Assembly (NCBI GenBank): GCA_963835735.1
Contig: CAWIGP010000002.1
Span: 62,001-126,000 of the forward strand
Direction: 5' to 3'
Origin: DASQMT01 sp963835735
GTDB taxonomy: Bacteria; Actinomycetota; Thermoleophilia; Solirubrobacterales; Solirubrobacteraceae
Length of the DNA stretch: 64,000 nt
Shown in pieces: positions 23,580-30,800 of this stretch (the first letter of the stretch is position 1; each line of letters begins with the position of its first letter). A program made the position numbers and the translations under genes. The notes under the pieces were generated by a model, which did no database searches, was not told where the DNA came from, and worked only from the letters and a program-made list of their open reading frames with translations.

Positions 23580-25085
23580 TCAGCCGACCGGCGCGGCCGT
23601 GGGAGCGGGCGCGAGCTCCGGGTGCGCCATCTGCTCCTCCGGCGTCGCCGGCACCTGTTCGCGCCAGCGGACCGGCTGCTTGTCCTGCACCACGTGGCGG
23701 AACACGTAGAGCAGGATCGCGGCGAGCAACACGAGCAGCCCCCAGCGCGTCTTGTCCCAACCGTAGCCGTAGCCGTCGATCCCGAGGAAGCCGCCGGAGT
23801 AGATGAACCCGCCCGCGATCAGGAACACCACGTTCGCGGTCAGCAAGACCGCGCCGATCGGCACCCAGGCGCTCGGCAGGTGCACGGGCCGCGGCCACGC
23901 CGGGCGATCCTTGCGCAGCAGCAGGAAGCCCGAGAGCGCCGCGCAGGTCGCGAACACGTAGCCGATGTTCGACACGGCGATGATCTCGATCGGGTTGTTG
24001 AAGAACGAGATCAGCACGAGGTTGAGCAGCGCGTCGACGGTCATCGCCAGTGCGGGCACCCTGTAACGGTTGAGCTTCCCGAGCTGACGGATCGTCATCC
24101 CGTCCTTGGATATTCCGTACAGCGCCCGCGACCCGTCCATCGTCGCGGTGTTCATCGACAGCACGAGCCCGGCGGCGACGCAGAAGATCATCACGCCGCC
24201 GAGGAAGTTGCCCACGAGCGTGTCGAACGCCGTCGTGTAGAACGCGATGAACGTGCCGTCCGCCGCGACCGCCTCCGTCCCGAGCGTCCCGCCCAGGCCG
24301 AGCGGCAGCAGCACGTAGACGAGCGCCGAGAAGAGGGCCGCGGCGCGCAGCGCCATGCGCGTGTCGCGCTGGGTGTCGCGGTACTCCGGCGCGAACGTCG
24401 CGACCACCTCGATCCCGTAGGACGACCAACACATGAAGTACAACCAGACCAAGGCGAGAGCAAGACCCCCGTTGGCGCCGATGTTGAAGTCGAGGTTGGA
24501 GCCCGACCAGTCGCCCGTGATGTACGGCACGAACATCAGCACGAACACCGGGATGCAGATCAGTGCGCCCGTGACGTAGCCGAACCAGACCGCCGGCCGG
24601 ACGCCGAAGATGTTGAACAGCCAGACGACCAAGATCAGCCCCATGCCGATCACGACCGCCAGGTTCAGGTCGAAGCCGCCGCCGCTCGCCGTCCACGTGC
24701 TGTCGGAGAACCACTCCGCCTGGATCAGCGTGCCGGCGACGAGCCCGTTGACCGCCAGCACGACCGACCAGCCGATCCAGTAGCCGAACGTGGCCAGCGG
24801 GCCGACCAGCGTCGAGTACTTGCGCCACGCCTCGTGGGCGTAGAGGGCAACGCCGCCCGACTTGTTCGGGAACATCGACGCCAGCTCGGCGTGGATGTTG
24901 TTCTGCAGTGCTCCAAGCGTGATCGAGATCGACCACAGGATGAACGCGCCTCCGGTGCCGAGCGCGCCGATCGACGCGCCGAGCGCCGCGATGAGGAACG
25001 CCGGGTTCGCCAACGCGACCACGAACCCGTCCCACCACGACATCGCTTTGAGGAGAGATCGCTCCTCAACCTGCGCAGTTGCCAC
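23580..25085 (-). CDS. APC-superfamily amino acid/amine permease
   Basis: 501 residues with about 12 hydrophobic helices. The first helix (WWDGFVVALANPAFLIAALGASIGALG) and the HAELASMFPNKSGGVALYAHEAW loop match the APC consensus, where an unwound helix binds the substrate amine/carboxylate. GTG 25085 is taken as start because AGAGGAGG lies 8-9 nt upstream and the charged N-terminus (ATAQVEERSLLK) follows; a longer frame is open but lacks a site. It precedes the amine-oxidation unit by 113 bp on the same strand and may import its substrate. Confidence 0.88.
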   Translation of the reverse strand: MATAQVEERSLLKAMSWWDGFVVALANPAFLIAALGASIGALGTGGAFILWSISITLGALQNNIHAELASMFPNKSGGVALYAHEAWRKYSTLVGPLATFGYWIGWSVVLAVNGLVAGTLIQAEWFSDSTWTASGGGFDLNLAVVIGMGLILVVWLFNIFGVRPAVWFGYVTGALICIPVFVLMFVPYITGDWSGSNLDFNIGANGGLALALVWLYFMCWSSYGIEVVATFAPEYRDTQRDTRMALRAAALFSALVYVLLPLGLGGTLGTEAVAADGTFIAFYTTAFDTLVGNFLGGVMIFCVAAGLVLSMNTATMDGSRALYGISKDGMTIRQLGKLNRYRVPALAMTVDALLNLVLISFFNNPIEIIAVSNIGYVFATCAALSGFLLLRKDRPAWPRPVHLPSAWVPIGAVLLTANVVFLIAGGFIYSGGFLGIDGYGYGWDKTRWGLLVLLAAILLYVFRHVVQDKQPVRWREQVPATPEEQMAHPELAPAPTAAPVG

Positions 25086-25178
25086 GCTACCGCCTCCTCT
25101 GCGGGCGCCCGAGGGCGCGTTGGACAAATTTGACCACTGGTCGGGCGAGCGCGTTTGTACCATCCGCCACGGACGAGG

Positions 25179-25319
25179 TCAATCGTCCATCCGCTGCGAG
25201 CGGGATCGGCGGACCTCCGGCGCTGGACGGCCGGTGCGCTCGCGCACGCGGCGGGAGAAGTGGCGAACCGACTTGAAACCGGTGCGTAGGGCGATCTCCC
25301 CGACCGGCAGTCCGGGCCA
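25179..25319 (-). pseudogene. C-terminal remnant of an AraC-family regulator
   Basis: Read on the minus strand, 46 codons ending in TGA encode VGEIALRTGFKSVRHFSRR followed by RVRERTGRPAPE. This is the second helix-turn-helix of AraC/XylS proteins (xxIA..xGF.s..hFsR.Fr...G.sP). No start or first HTH is present in frame; a related stretch (DDIAERLFG) sits just upstream in another frame, so a frameshift is likely. The divergent LigD-like gene starts 42 bp away. AraC/GlxA regulators such as GbdR control dimethylglycine catabolism in Pseudomonas, so a lost regulator of the permease/dehydrogenase genes is possible. Confidence 0.55.
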
Positions 25320-25360
25320 AAGAGCCGCTCGGCGATGTCGTCGGTAGGGTCCCGCGCGGC

Positions 25361-26263
25361 ATGCCCCCGGAGACGTTCATGCGCGCGGGCCGGCGCACGG
25401 TGCGTATCAGCAATCCCGCCAAGGTGCTGTTCCCCGCCGACGGGATCACCAAGGAGGATCTCGCCGGCTACTACGCGGCCGTCGCCCCGGCGATGGTGCC
25501 GCACGTGCGCGACCGGCCGCTGAACCTGTGGCGCTGGAACGACGGGATCGAGCGCGACGTCGTGATCCAGCAGGCGATCCCGAAGGGCGCGCCCGAGTGG
25601 GTCAAGCGGGTCGAGGTCGAGCGCCGGCGCGGCGGAACGGTCGTGCATGCGGTCGGCGGCGAGGCCGCGACGCTCGTCTGGCTCGCGAACCAGAATTGCA
25701 TCACCCCGCATGCGTGGACGGACCGCGCCGACCGGCTCGGCTATCCCGACCGGCTCGTGTTCGACCTCGACCCGCCCGACGAGGACGCCTCCGCGCATTT
25801 CCCGGCGATCCGCGCCGGCGCGCTCGTGGCCGGCGACGTGCTGCGCGAGCTGGGGCTGGTGCCGTACGTGATGACGTCGGGCTCGCGCGGGTTGCACGTG
25901 GTCGTGCCGCTGCGGCGCCGCGCCCAGGCCGACGAGGCGCGCGCCACGGCCGGCGAGATCGCCGAGCTGGTGGCCGAGCGCCGCCCCGACGAGCTGACGA
26001 CCGCGTGGCGCAAGGAAAAGCGCGGCGGCCGCGTGCTCGTCGACGTGGCGCGCAACACGTACGCGCAGACGACGGTCGCGCCCTACGCCGTGCGCGCGAT
26101 CGCGGGCGCGCCGGTCGCGACGCCGCTCGCGTGGGAGGAGTTGCAGGACCGCGACCTGCATCCGCGCCGCTGGACGCTCGCGACCGTGCCGGAGCGACTC
26201 GAGCGCAGCGGCGATCCGTGGGCGCGCATAGCCGGCTCCGCCCACGCGCTCCCGCGAATCTAA
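25361..26263 (+). CDS. LigD-type DNA polymerase/primase domain protein (NHEJ)
   Basis: 300 residues, the archaeo-eukaryotic primase-like polymerase module of LigD without ligase or nuclease domains. Marks: ISNPAKVLFP at the N-terminus, IQQAIPKGAPEWV, WLANQNCITPHAW, metal-binding FDLDPP, the SGSRGLHVVVPL nucleotide motif and VLVDVARNTYAQTTVAPYAVRA. Such stand-alone proteins (PolD/LigD2 type in mycobacteria) fill gaps and add nucleotides in end joining. No Ku or ligase gene is in the window. A further ATG lies at 25379. Confidence 0.9.
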   Translation: MPPETFMRAGRRTVRISNPAKVLFPADGITKEDLAGYYAAVAPAMVPHVRDRPLNLWRWNDGIERDVVIQQAIPKGAPEWVKRVEVERRRGGTVVHAVGGEAATLVWLANQNCITPHAWTDRADRLGYPDRLVFDLDPPDEDASAHFPAIRAGALVAGDVLRELGLVPYVMTSGSRGLHVVVPLRRRAQADEARATAGEIAELVAERRPDELTTAWRKEKRGGRVLVDVARNTYAQTTVAPYAVRAIAGAPVATPLAWEELQDRDLHPRRWTLATVPERLERSGDPWARIAGSAHALPRI

Positions 26264-26282
26264 GCGGGGACTGTCCCGCTTT
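26262..26282 (+). terminator. candidate intrinsic terminator after the polymerase gene
   Basis: AAGCGGG / CCCGCTT (26262-26268 and 26275-26281) with a 6-base loop, followed only by a very short T-run. It overlaps the stop codon of the polymerase gene and precedes the P450 start by 12 bp. Confidence 0.4.
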
Positions 26283-26293
26283 AGGCTTCGGGC

Positions 26294-27592
26294 ATGAGCC
26301 CGCTGCCGCCCGGCCCGTCGGAGCCGCCGGTGATCCAGACGCTGCGCTGGCTGCTGCGCCCGATCTCGTTTCTGGAGTCCTGCCGTCGCAGCTTCGGCGA
26401 CGCGTTCAGCGTGAATTTCCTCGGTTTCCGGGCGCCGTTGGTGATGCTCGCGCACCCGGACGCGATCCGGGCGCTGTACAGCGTGCGCGAGCATGGGCTG
26501 CCGCCCGGGCGGACCGTGGCGCTGCTTCCCCTCCTGGGCCCGCGTTCGCTCTTGTTGCTGGAGGGGCGCGAGCACCTGGTGCGCCGCCGGTTGCTGCTCC
26601 CGCCGTTCCACGGGGAGCACATCCGGGCGTATGAGTCGGTAGTGCGCGACGCGGTGGCGCGTGACGTCGCGGGCTGGCCCGTCGGGCGGCCGTTCGCGCT
26701 CCATCCGCGCATGCAGTCGATCACGCTGGACGTGATCCTGCGCGCGGTGTTCGGCGTGACCGATCCGGCACGCCGGTCACGGCTGGCCGAGCACCTCGGC
26801 GGTCTGCTCGCGAGCACGTCGTCGGTCGGCCTGCAGTTCCGCGTCCTGCTCTCGCGGCGCTTGGCTGGCCCGGATCCGCTCGCCCGCCTACGCGGACTCA
26901 GGCGGGAGATCGATGCGCTGCTCGCGCAGGAGATCGCCGAGCGACGCGCCGACCCGCGCGAGGACATCCTCTCGATGCTGGTCGGCGCGCGCTTCGACGA
27001 CGGCGAGCCGATGGATGACGGCGAGATCCGCGATCAGCTCATGACGCTGCTGGTCGCCGGGCACGAGACCACCGCGACGGCGCTGGCGTGGACGTTCGAC
27101 CTGCTGCTGCACCATCCGCGCGCGCTCGATGCCCTCGTGGCCGAGGTCGACGCCGGCGGCGAGGCCTACCTCCGCGCCGTCGTCGCAGAGTCGCTGCGCC
27201 TGCGGCCGGTGGTCCCGCTCGCCGGTCGCCGCCTGAGCTCCGAGCTGCGCGTGAACGGTCTCGTGCTGCCGCCGGGGACGGACGCCACGCCGGCGATCTG
27301 GCTCGCCCACACGCGCGCCGACCGCTACCCGGAACCGTTCGCGTTCCGCCCCGAGCGCTTTCTCGAGGGCGCGCCTTCGACCTATTCGTGGATCCCGTTC
27401 GGGGGCGGAGTCCGGCGCTGCCTCGGCGCCGCCTTCGCCGAGATGGAGCTGCGCGTCGCGCTGGCGGAGATCCTGCGGCGGCGGACGCTGCGCCCGGCGT
27501 CCGCGGAGGCCGAGCGCGTCGCGCGCCGCAACGTGACGTTCTCGCCGCGAACCGGCACCAGGGTCATCGCCGCCGCTCGCAGCGGTGCCTAG
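26294..27592 (+). CDS. cytochrome P450
   Basis: 432 residues. I-helix oxygen-activation motif AGHETTATALAW (about residue 255), K-helix ESLRLRP (ExxR, about 300), PERF loop (FRPERFLEG) and the heme-ligand region FGGGVRRCLGAAFA with the axial cysteine near residue 375. The WxPFGGG form resembles CYP110/CYP135-like actinobacterial and cyanobacterial P450s that hydroxylate fatty acids or terpenoids. No ferredoxin gene is adjacent. Its end overlaps the convergent SDR gene by 4 bp. Confidence 0.95.
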   Translation: MSPLPPGPSEPPVIQTLRWLLRPISFLESCRRSFGDAFSVNFLGFRAPLVMLAHPDAIRALYSVREHGLPPGRTVALLPLLGPRSLLLLEGREHLVRRRLLLPPFHGEHIRAYESVVRDAVARDVAGWPVGRPFALHPRMQSITLDVILRAVFGVTDPARRSRLAEHLGGLLASTSSVGLQFRVLLSRRLAGPDPLARLRGLRREIDALLAQEIAERRADPREDILSMLVGARFDDGEPMDDGEIRDQLMTLLVAGHETTATALAWTFDLLLHHPRALDALVAEVDAGGEAYLRAVVAESLRLRPVVPLAGRRLSSELRVNGLVLPPGTDATPAIWLAHTRADRYPEPFAFRPERFLEGAPSTYSWIPFGGGVRRCLGAAFAEMELRVALAEILRRRTLRPASAEAERVARRNVTFSPRTGTRVIAAARSGA

Positions 27593-28386
27593 ACCCCGGT
27601 CAGGCGCTCGGACAGCTCGCGCAGCTTGCGCCGCGCGTCCGCGTCGAACGCCTGCGGGTCCGGGCGCGCCTCGCGCGTGCCGTTGAAGTAGACCCCGGTG
27701 ACGCCGTCGAGCGCCGGATCTGCGACCAGCCGCCAGGTCGCTTCCAGGCCCTGCTCGACCGTCGAGACCGGCGCGATCCCGGCGCTCGTGACCATCTGCG
27801 TCGCCATGAACGTGGCGGGATGCAGCGTGGTCGCGGTGACGCCGCTGCCGTCGAGCTCGGCCGCCAGGTCGAACGTGAACATGACCTGCGCGAGCTTGGA
27901 CTGCCGATAGGCGCGCACGCCGTCGTAGTCGCGCTCGAGCATCACGTCGCCGAAGTCGATCGGGTACTGCCCGGCCGAGGCGACCTGGACGATGCGCGCG
28001 GGTGCCGACGCGCGCAGGAGCCCCAGCAGCCGCCGTGTCAGCGCGTAGGCGGCGAGGTAGTTGACCGCGAAGCGCAGCTCGTAGCCGTCGGCGCTCTCCA
28101 GCCGGTGTCCTCCGCCGGGCTCGGTGAACCCGATGCCCGCGTTCGAGACCAGCACGTCGAGCCGGTCGGTCGCCGCCACGACCTCGTCTGCGAGCGTCGC
28201 CACCTGGGCGAGCTCGGCCAGGTCGGCGCGGAACGTGCGCACCCCCGGCAGCTCGGCGGTGAGCGCCGCCAGCTTCTCGGCGCTGCGGCCGTGCGCGAGC
28301 ACGTCCCAGCCCTCGCCGTGCGCGCGGGCAGCCAGCGCGCGGCCGAGGCCGTCGGTGGCGCCGGTGATCAGGACGGTGCGGCTCAC
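27589..28386 (-). CDS. SDR-family oxidoreductase (retinol-dehydrogenase-like)
   Basis: 265 residues from GTG 28386. Glycine motif TGATDGLG (residues 8-15), VSNAG (about 84), the catalytic region VASAGQYPIDFGD with YRQSK (Tyr about residue 155). The long gap between active Ser and Tyr and the FAVNYLAAYALTRRLL segment are typical of the RDH/WWOX-like SDR subgroup acting on lipophilic alcohols or ketones. Adjacent to, but convergent with, the P450. Confidence 0.88.
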   Translation of the reverse strand: MSRTVLITGATDGLGRALAARAHGEGWDVLAHGRSAEKLAALTAELPGVRTFRADLAELAQVATLADEVVAATDRLDVLVSNAGIGFTEPGGGHRLESADGYELRFAVNYLAAYALTRRLLGLLRASAPARIVQVASAGQYPIDFGDVMLERDYDGVRAYRQSKLAQVMFTFDLAAELDGSGVTATTLHPATFMATQMVTSAGIAPVSTVEQGLEATWRLVADPALDGVTGVYFNGTREARPDPQAFDADARRKLRELSERLTGV

Positions 28387-28404
28387 GCCGTCCGATGCCG
28401 GCGA

Positions 28405-28590
28405 TCAGGGAACGAAGATCGAGTACTTGCGCCGCTCGGCCTCGTCGCGCAGGAGCTGGCGGGAGCGCTCGCAGTACCAGTCGCGCTCGCTGCGGATGCG
28501 CTCCTCCGCCTCGCGCTCCAGGCGCGCCGCGCGGCGCTCGGCCGGCGGCAGCAACCACTCCCGCAGGTGGGCGCGGCGCTTGTGACGCAT
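28405..28590 (-). CDS. small charged hypothetical protein
   Basis: 61 residues, nearly half Arg/Glu/Asp, predicted as one long helix (RRAARLEREAEERIRSERDW, RQLLRDEAERRKYSIFVP). It lies 18 bp upstream of the SDR start on the same strand, so co-transcription is likely. No family recognised; the high charge and frame context make it plausible but not certain. Confidence 0.45.
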   Translation of the reverse strand: MRHKRRAHLREWLLPPAERRAARLEREAEERIRSERDWYCERSRQLLRDEAERRKYSIFVP

Positions 28591-28644
28591 GTCACGACCA
28601 TACGCCCGCCGCCCCGGCGTTCAAGTAACGCCGAGGGAACCTCG

Positions 28645-29772
28645 TCAGAGAGCAAGCCGCACGTCCCACAGGTCCGGGAAGAAGCGCCGGTCCACGGTGC
28701 CGCGCAGGTAGGCGACGCCGGGCGATCCACCGGTGCCGGGCCGCGTGCCGATCTCGCGCGCCGCCATCAGCGCGTGGTGGTGGCGCCAGCGCGCGACGCC
28801 CTCATCGTGGTCGAGCAGCAACTCGGCGACCTCGTGCCAGGCGGCGCGGAGCGGGTCGCCCAGATGGTCGCGGTAGACGTCGGCGAGCGCCTCGAGCCGC
28901 GCCTCGCGCTCCTCCGGGAGCCCGAGCCCGGAGGCGAACGCCTCGTACAGCGACGGACCGGCGGGTGGATCGCCGCCGGGCCAGGTTTCGTGCTCGCCGG
29001 AGATCCACTCGATCGCACGGAACTGGCGCGACTGGAAGCCCGACGCCGGCGCGAGCGGGTCCCGGAACTCAAGGAAGCCCTCCGGGCTCATCGTCTCGAG
29101 CACCAGGAGCTGGTCCAGCAGCAGCTGCCAGACCGCGACGACGCGGCGCAGCCGCGGCGCGGCCGCGTGCGGGCGACCGCCGGCGAGCTCGTCGCGCGCG
29201 GTCGTCAGCTCGTACAGGATCAGCTTGAACCACAGCTCGTAGGCCTGGTGGACGACGATGAACAGCAGCTCGTCGTGCGCGCCCGGCGTGATCGGGCGCT
29301 GGAGCTGCAGCAGGTCGTCGATCAGCAGGTAGGTCGCGTAGTCGGTCCCGCCTGTGGTCGCCGGCGCGCCGTTCTCCCCCGCGTCGAGCGCCCGGTTCAC
29401 CAGCGCGTCCGCAGCCGCGTTCTGCGCCCGCGGGACCGACCGGAGCGACCAGCGCTCGAACCCGTCGAGTGCGGCGCGCGCCTGTGCGTGCAGCGGCACG
29501 AGGTCGGCATGCTTGACCCTGTACTCGCCGTTGACCTGCTTGGCGACGAGCTCGGAGTCGTTCACGACGTCCACCTCGGTGGCGCCGAGCACTGCGGCGC
29601 GCTCGAGTCCCAGCATCAGCCCGCGGTACTCGGCCACGTTGTTCGTCGTCCGCCCGAGCGTGACCGCCGCCTGGTCGAGCACCCGCCCGTCGGGCGCGGA
29701 GACGACCGCGGCGGCCGCGGCGGGCCCCGGGTTGCCGCGGGCGCCGCCGTCCACATGGACGACGACCTGCAC
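28645..29772 (-). CDS. RNase HI domain fused to tryptophan 2,3-dioxygenase
   Basis: 375 residues in one uninterrupted frame. Residues 1-130 are an RNase HI domain resembling the N-terminal part of mycobacterial Rv2228c: catalytic Asp8 (HVDGGARGNPGP), Glu48 (NNVAEYRGL), Asp72 (VNDSELVAKQ) and Asp122 (AADALVNRA). Residues 143-375 are tryptophan 2,3-dioxygenase: YATYLLIDDLL, HDELLFIVVHQAYELWF (His175 at the substrate site), axial heme His in ARWRHHHALM (331-333), GTGGSPG (347-352) and FFPDLWDVR. The 12-residue linker (AGENGAPATTGG) has no start codon, so the dioxygenase cannot be made separately by a normal start. The dioxygenase forms N-formylkynurenine. No other kynurenine-pathway gene is nearby. 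Confidence 0.9.
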   Translation of the reverse strand: MQVVVHVDGGARGNPGPAAAAAVVSAPDGRVLDQAAVTLGRTTNNVAEYRGLMLGLERAAVLGATEVDVVNDSELVAKQVNGEYRVKHADLVPLHAQARAALDGFERWSLRSVPRAQNAAADALVNRALDAGENGAPATTGGTDYATYLLIDDLLQLQRPITPGAHDELLFIVVHQAYELWFKLILYELTTARDELAGGRPHAAAPRLRRVVAVWQLLLDQLLVLETMSPEGFLEFRDPLAPASGFQSRQFRAIEWISGEHETWPGGDPPAGPSLYEAFASGLGLPEEREARLEALADVYRDHLGDPLRAAWHEVAELLLDHDEGVARWRHHHALMAAREIGTRPGTGGSPGVAYLRGTVDRRFFPDLWDVRLAL

Positions 29773-29783
29773 GCCGCGGCAGT

Positions 29784-30011
29784 CTACGAGTTGCCGTTGT
29801 GCGAAGGAGAGATCGGCGGGAAATCGCCCGGCACGCGGGGACGGCGCCGGTCGCGCACCTCGCGCTGGCCGCCGCCCGTGGAGCCCGTCTCGCGGCGCTC
29901 GGACCGACGCCGGTCGACGATCACCGTGACGTTCGGATCCGACTCGTAATACCCGGTCAGGCGGCCGTAGAGCTCGTCGGCAAGGGGCTCTGGGACGACG
30001 CAGTAGATCAC
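29784..30011 (-). CDS. small conserved hypothetical protein
   Basis: 75 residues, 11 bp upstream of the RNase H-dioxygenase gene on the same strand. The opening IYCVVPEPLADELYGRLTGYYESDPNVTVIVDRRRSERR is a compact alpha/beta unit followed by a basic, disordered tail (RDRRRPRVPGDFPP). The DRRxxERR ending recurs in small actinobacterial proteins. Function unknown; likely co-transcribed with the fusion gene. Confidence 0.65.
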   Translation of the reverse strand: MIYCVVPEPLADELYGRLTGYYESDPNVTVIVDRRRSERRETGSTGGGQREVRDRRRPRVPGDFPPISPSHNGNS

Positions 30012-30051
30012 GGGGCCGATGCTACCCGTTGTCCCGTCGCCCGAGACTCGA

Positions 30052-30774
30052 TCATCCGTCGAGTCCGGCCGCGGCGGCGAGATGCAGCCCGCCGCGCTCG
30101 TCGGCCGCCGCGTTGACGAGCTGCTCCTCGGACTCCAGGTCGCCCAGCTCTGCGCCGTGCCCCTCGCGCCTGACGCCGCTGCCCTCGTCGGACAGGTCGA
30201 CCTCGAAGCGGTACCAGCTCAGCTCCCACATCACGGTGATCGCGACGACGCTCGGGCGGTCGGCGCGCGGTCGCACGGACACCGCCGGAGGGCCCAGCGA
30301 GCGCGCGACGCCGCCGACCGTGCGGACGTGATCCGACGCGTTGAAGACGTCGAGCGCGCGCTCCATCTTCAGCTCTGCGTTCGTGGGCACCGCGCGCACG
30401 TGGCGCGGGCTGCGCGGCTCGGGCGGCGCGTCCGGCACGCGGGCGGGCGGCGTGTCGAAGTGCAGCCCGGCCTCGGCGGCGTCCTGGGCGGCCTGCGCGT
30501 CGGCCACCTCGCGCGCGCGCTGCCGGCGCGCGCGCAGGCGGTCGACGAGCCGCGTGCGGCCCTCGTGGCGCGAGCTGCGCAGCATCACCTCGTCCGCGCC
30601 GGACTCGCGGATCCAGCCCTCGTGCTGGGCCCGCGCGGTGCACAGCTCGCACACTTGCCGCCGCGATCCGCCGGCCAGGAACGGCTCGGCCCGCTCGCCG
30701 CGCAGCAGCGTGCGGCCGCAGACGTCGCAGGAGAGGTCCTGCTGGTTCGTGCGGATGTCGCGCGTCCGAGCCAT
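30052..30774 (-). CDS. zinc-finger-like conserved hypothetical protein
   Basis: 240 residues. A Cys4 site (CDVCGRTL near residue 16, CELC near 42) is followed by a charged helix (RTRLVDRLRARRQRAREVADAQ), a proline-rich linker, and a C-terminal region ELKMERALDVFNASDHVRTVGGVARSLG ... VAITVMWELSWYRFEVDLSD. The VMWELSWYRYEVDL element recurs in actinobacterial hypothetical proteins. Role unknown; a nucleic-acid link is suggested only by the zinc site and basic helix. Confidence 0.7.
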   Translation of the reverse strand: MARTRDIRTNQQDLSCDVCGRTLLRGERAEPFLAGGSRRQVCELCTARAQHEGWIRESGADEVMLRSSRHEGRTRLVDRLRARRQRAREVADAQAAQDAAEAGLHFDTPPARVPDAPPEPRSPRHVRAVPTNAELKMERALDVFNASDHVRTVGGVARSLGPPAVSVRPRADRPSVVAITVMWELSWYRFEVDLSDEGSGVRREGHGAELGDLESEEQLVNAAADERGGLHLAAAAGLDG

Positions 30775-30800
30775 CGAAGGCCGCTGAGGTTAGCGACGCG

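Noticed and set aside
27088..29949. A 953-codon plus-strand frame spanning P450, SDR and the RNase H-dioxygenase gene
   Set aside because: It crosses three real genes, has no domain and is biased toward Arg/Ala; an artefact of high GC.
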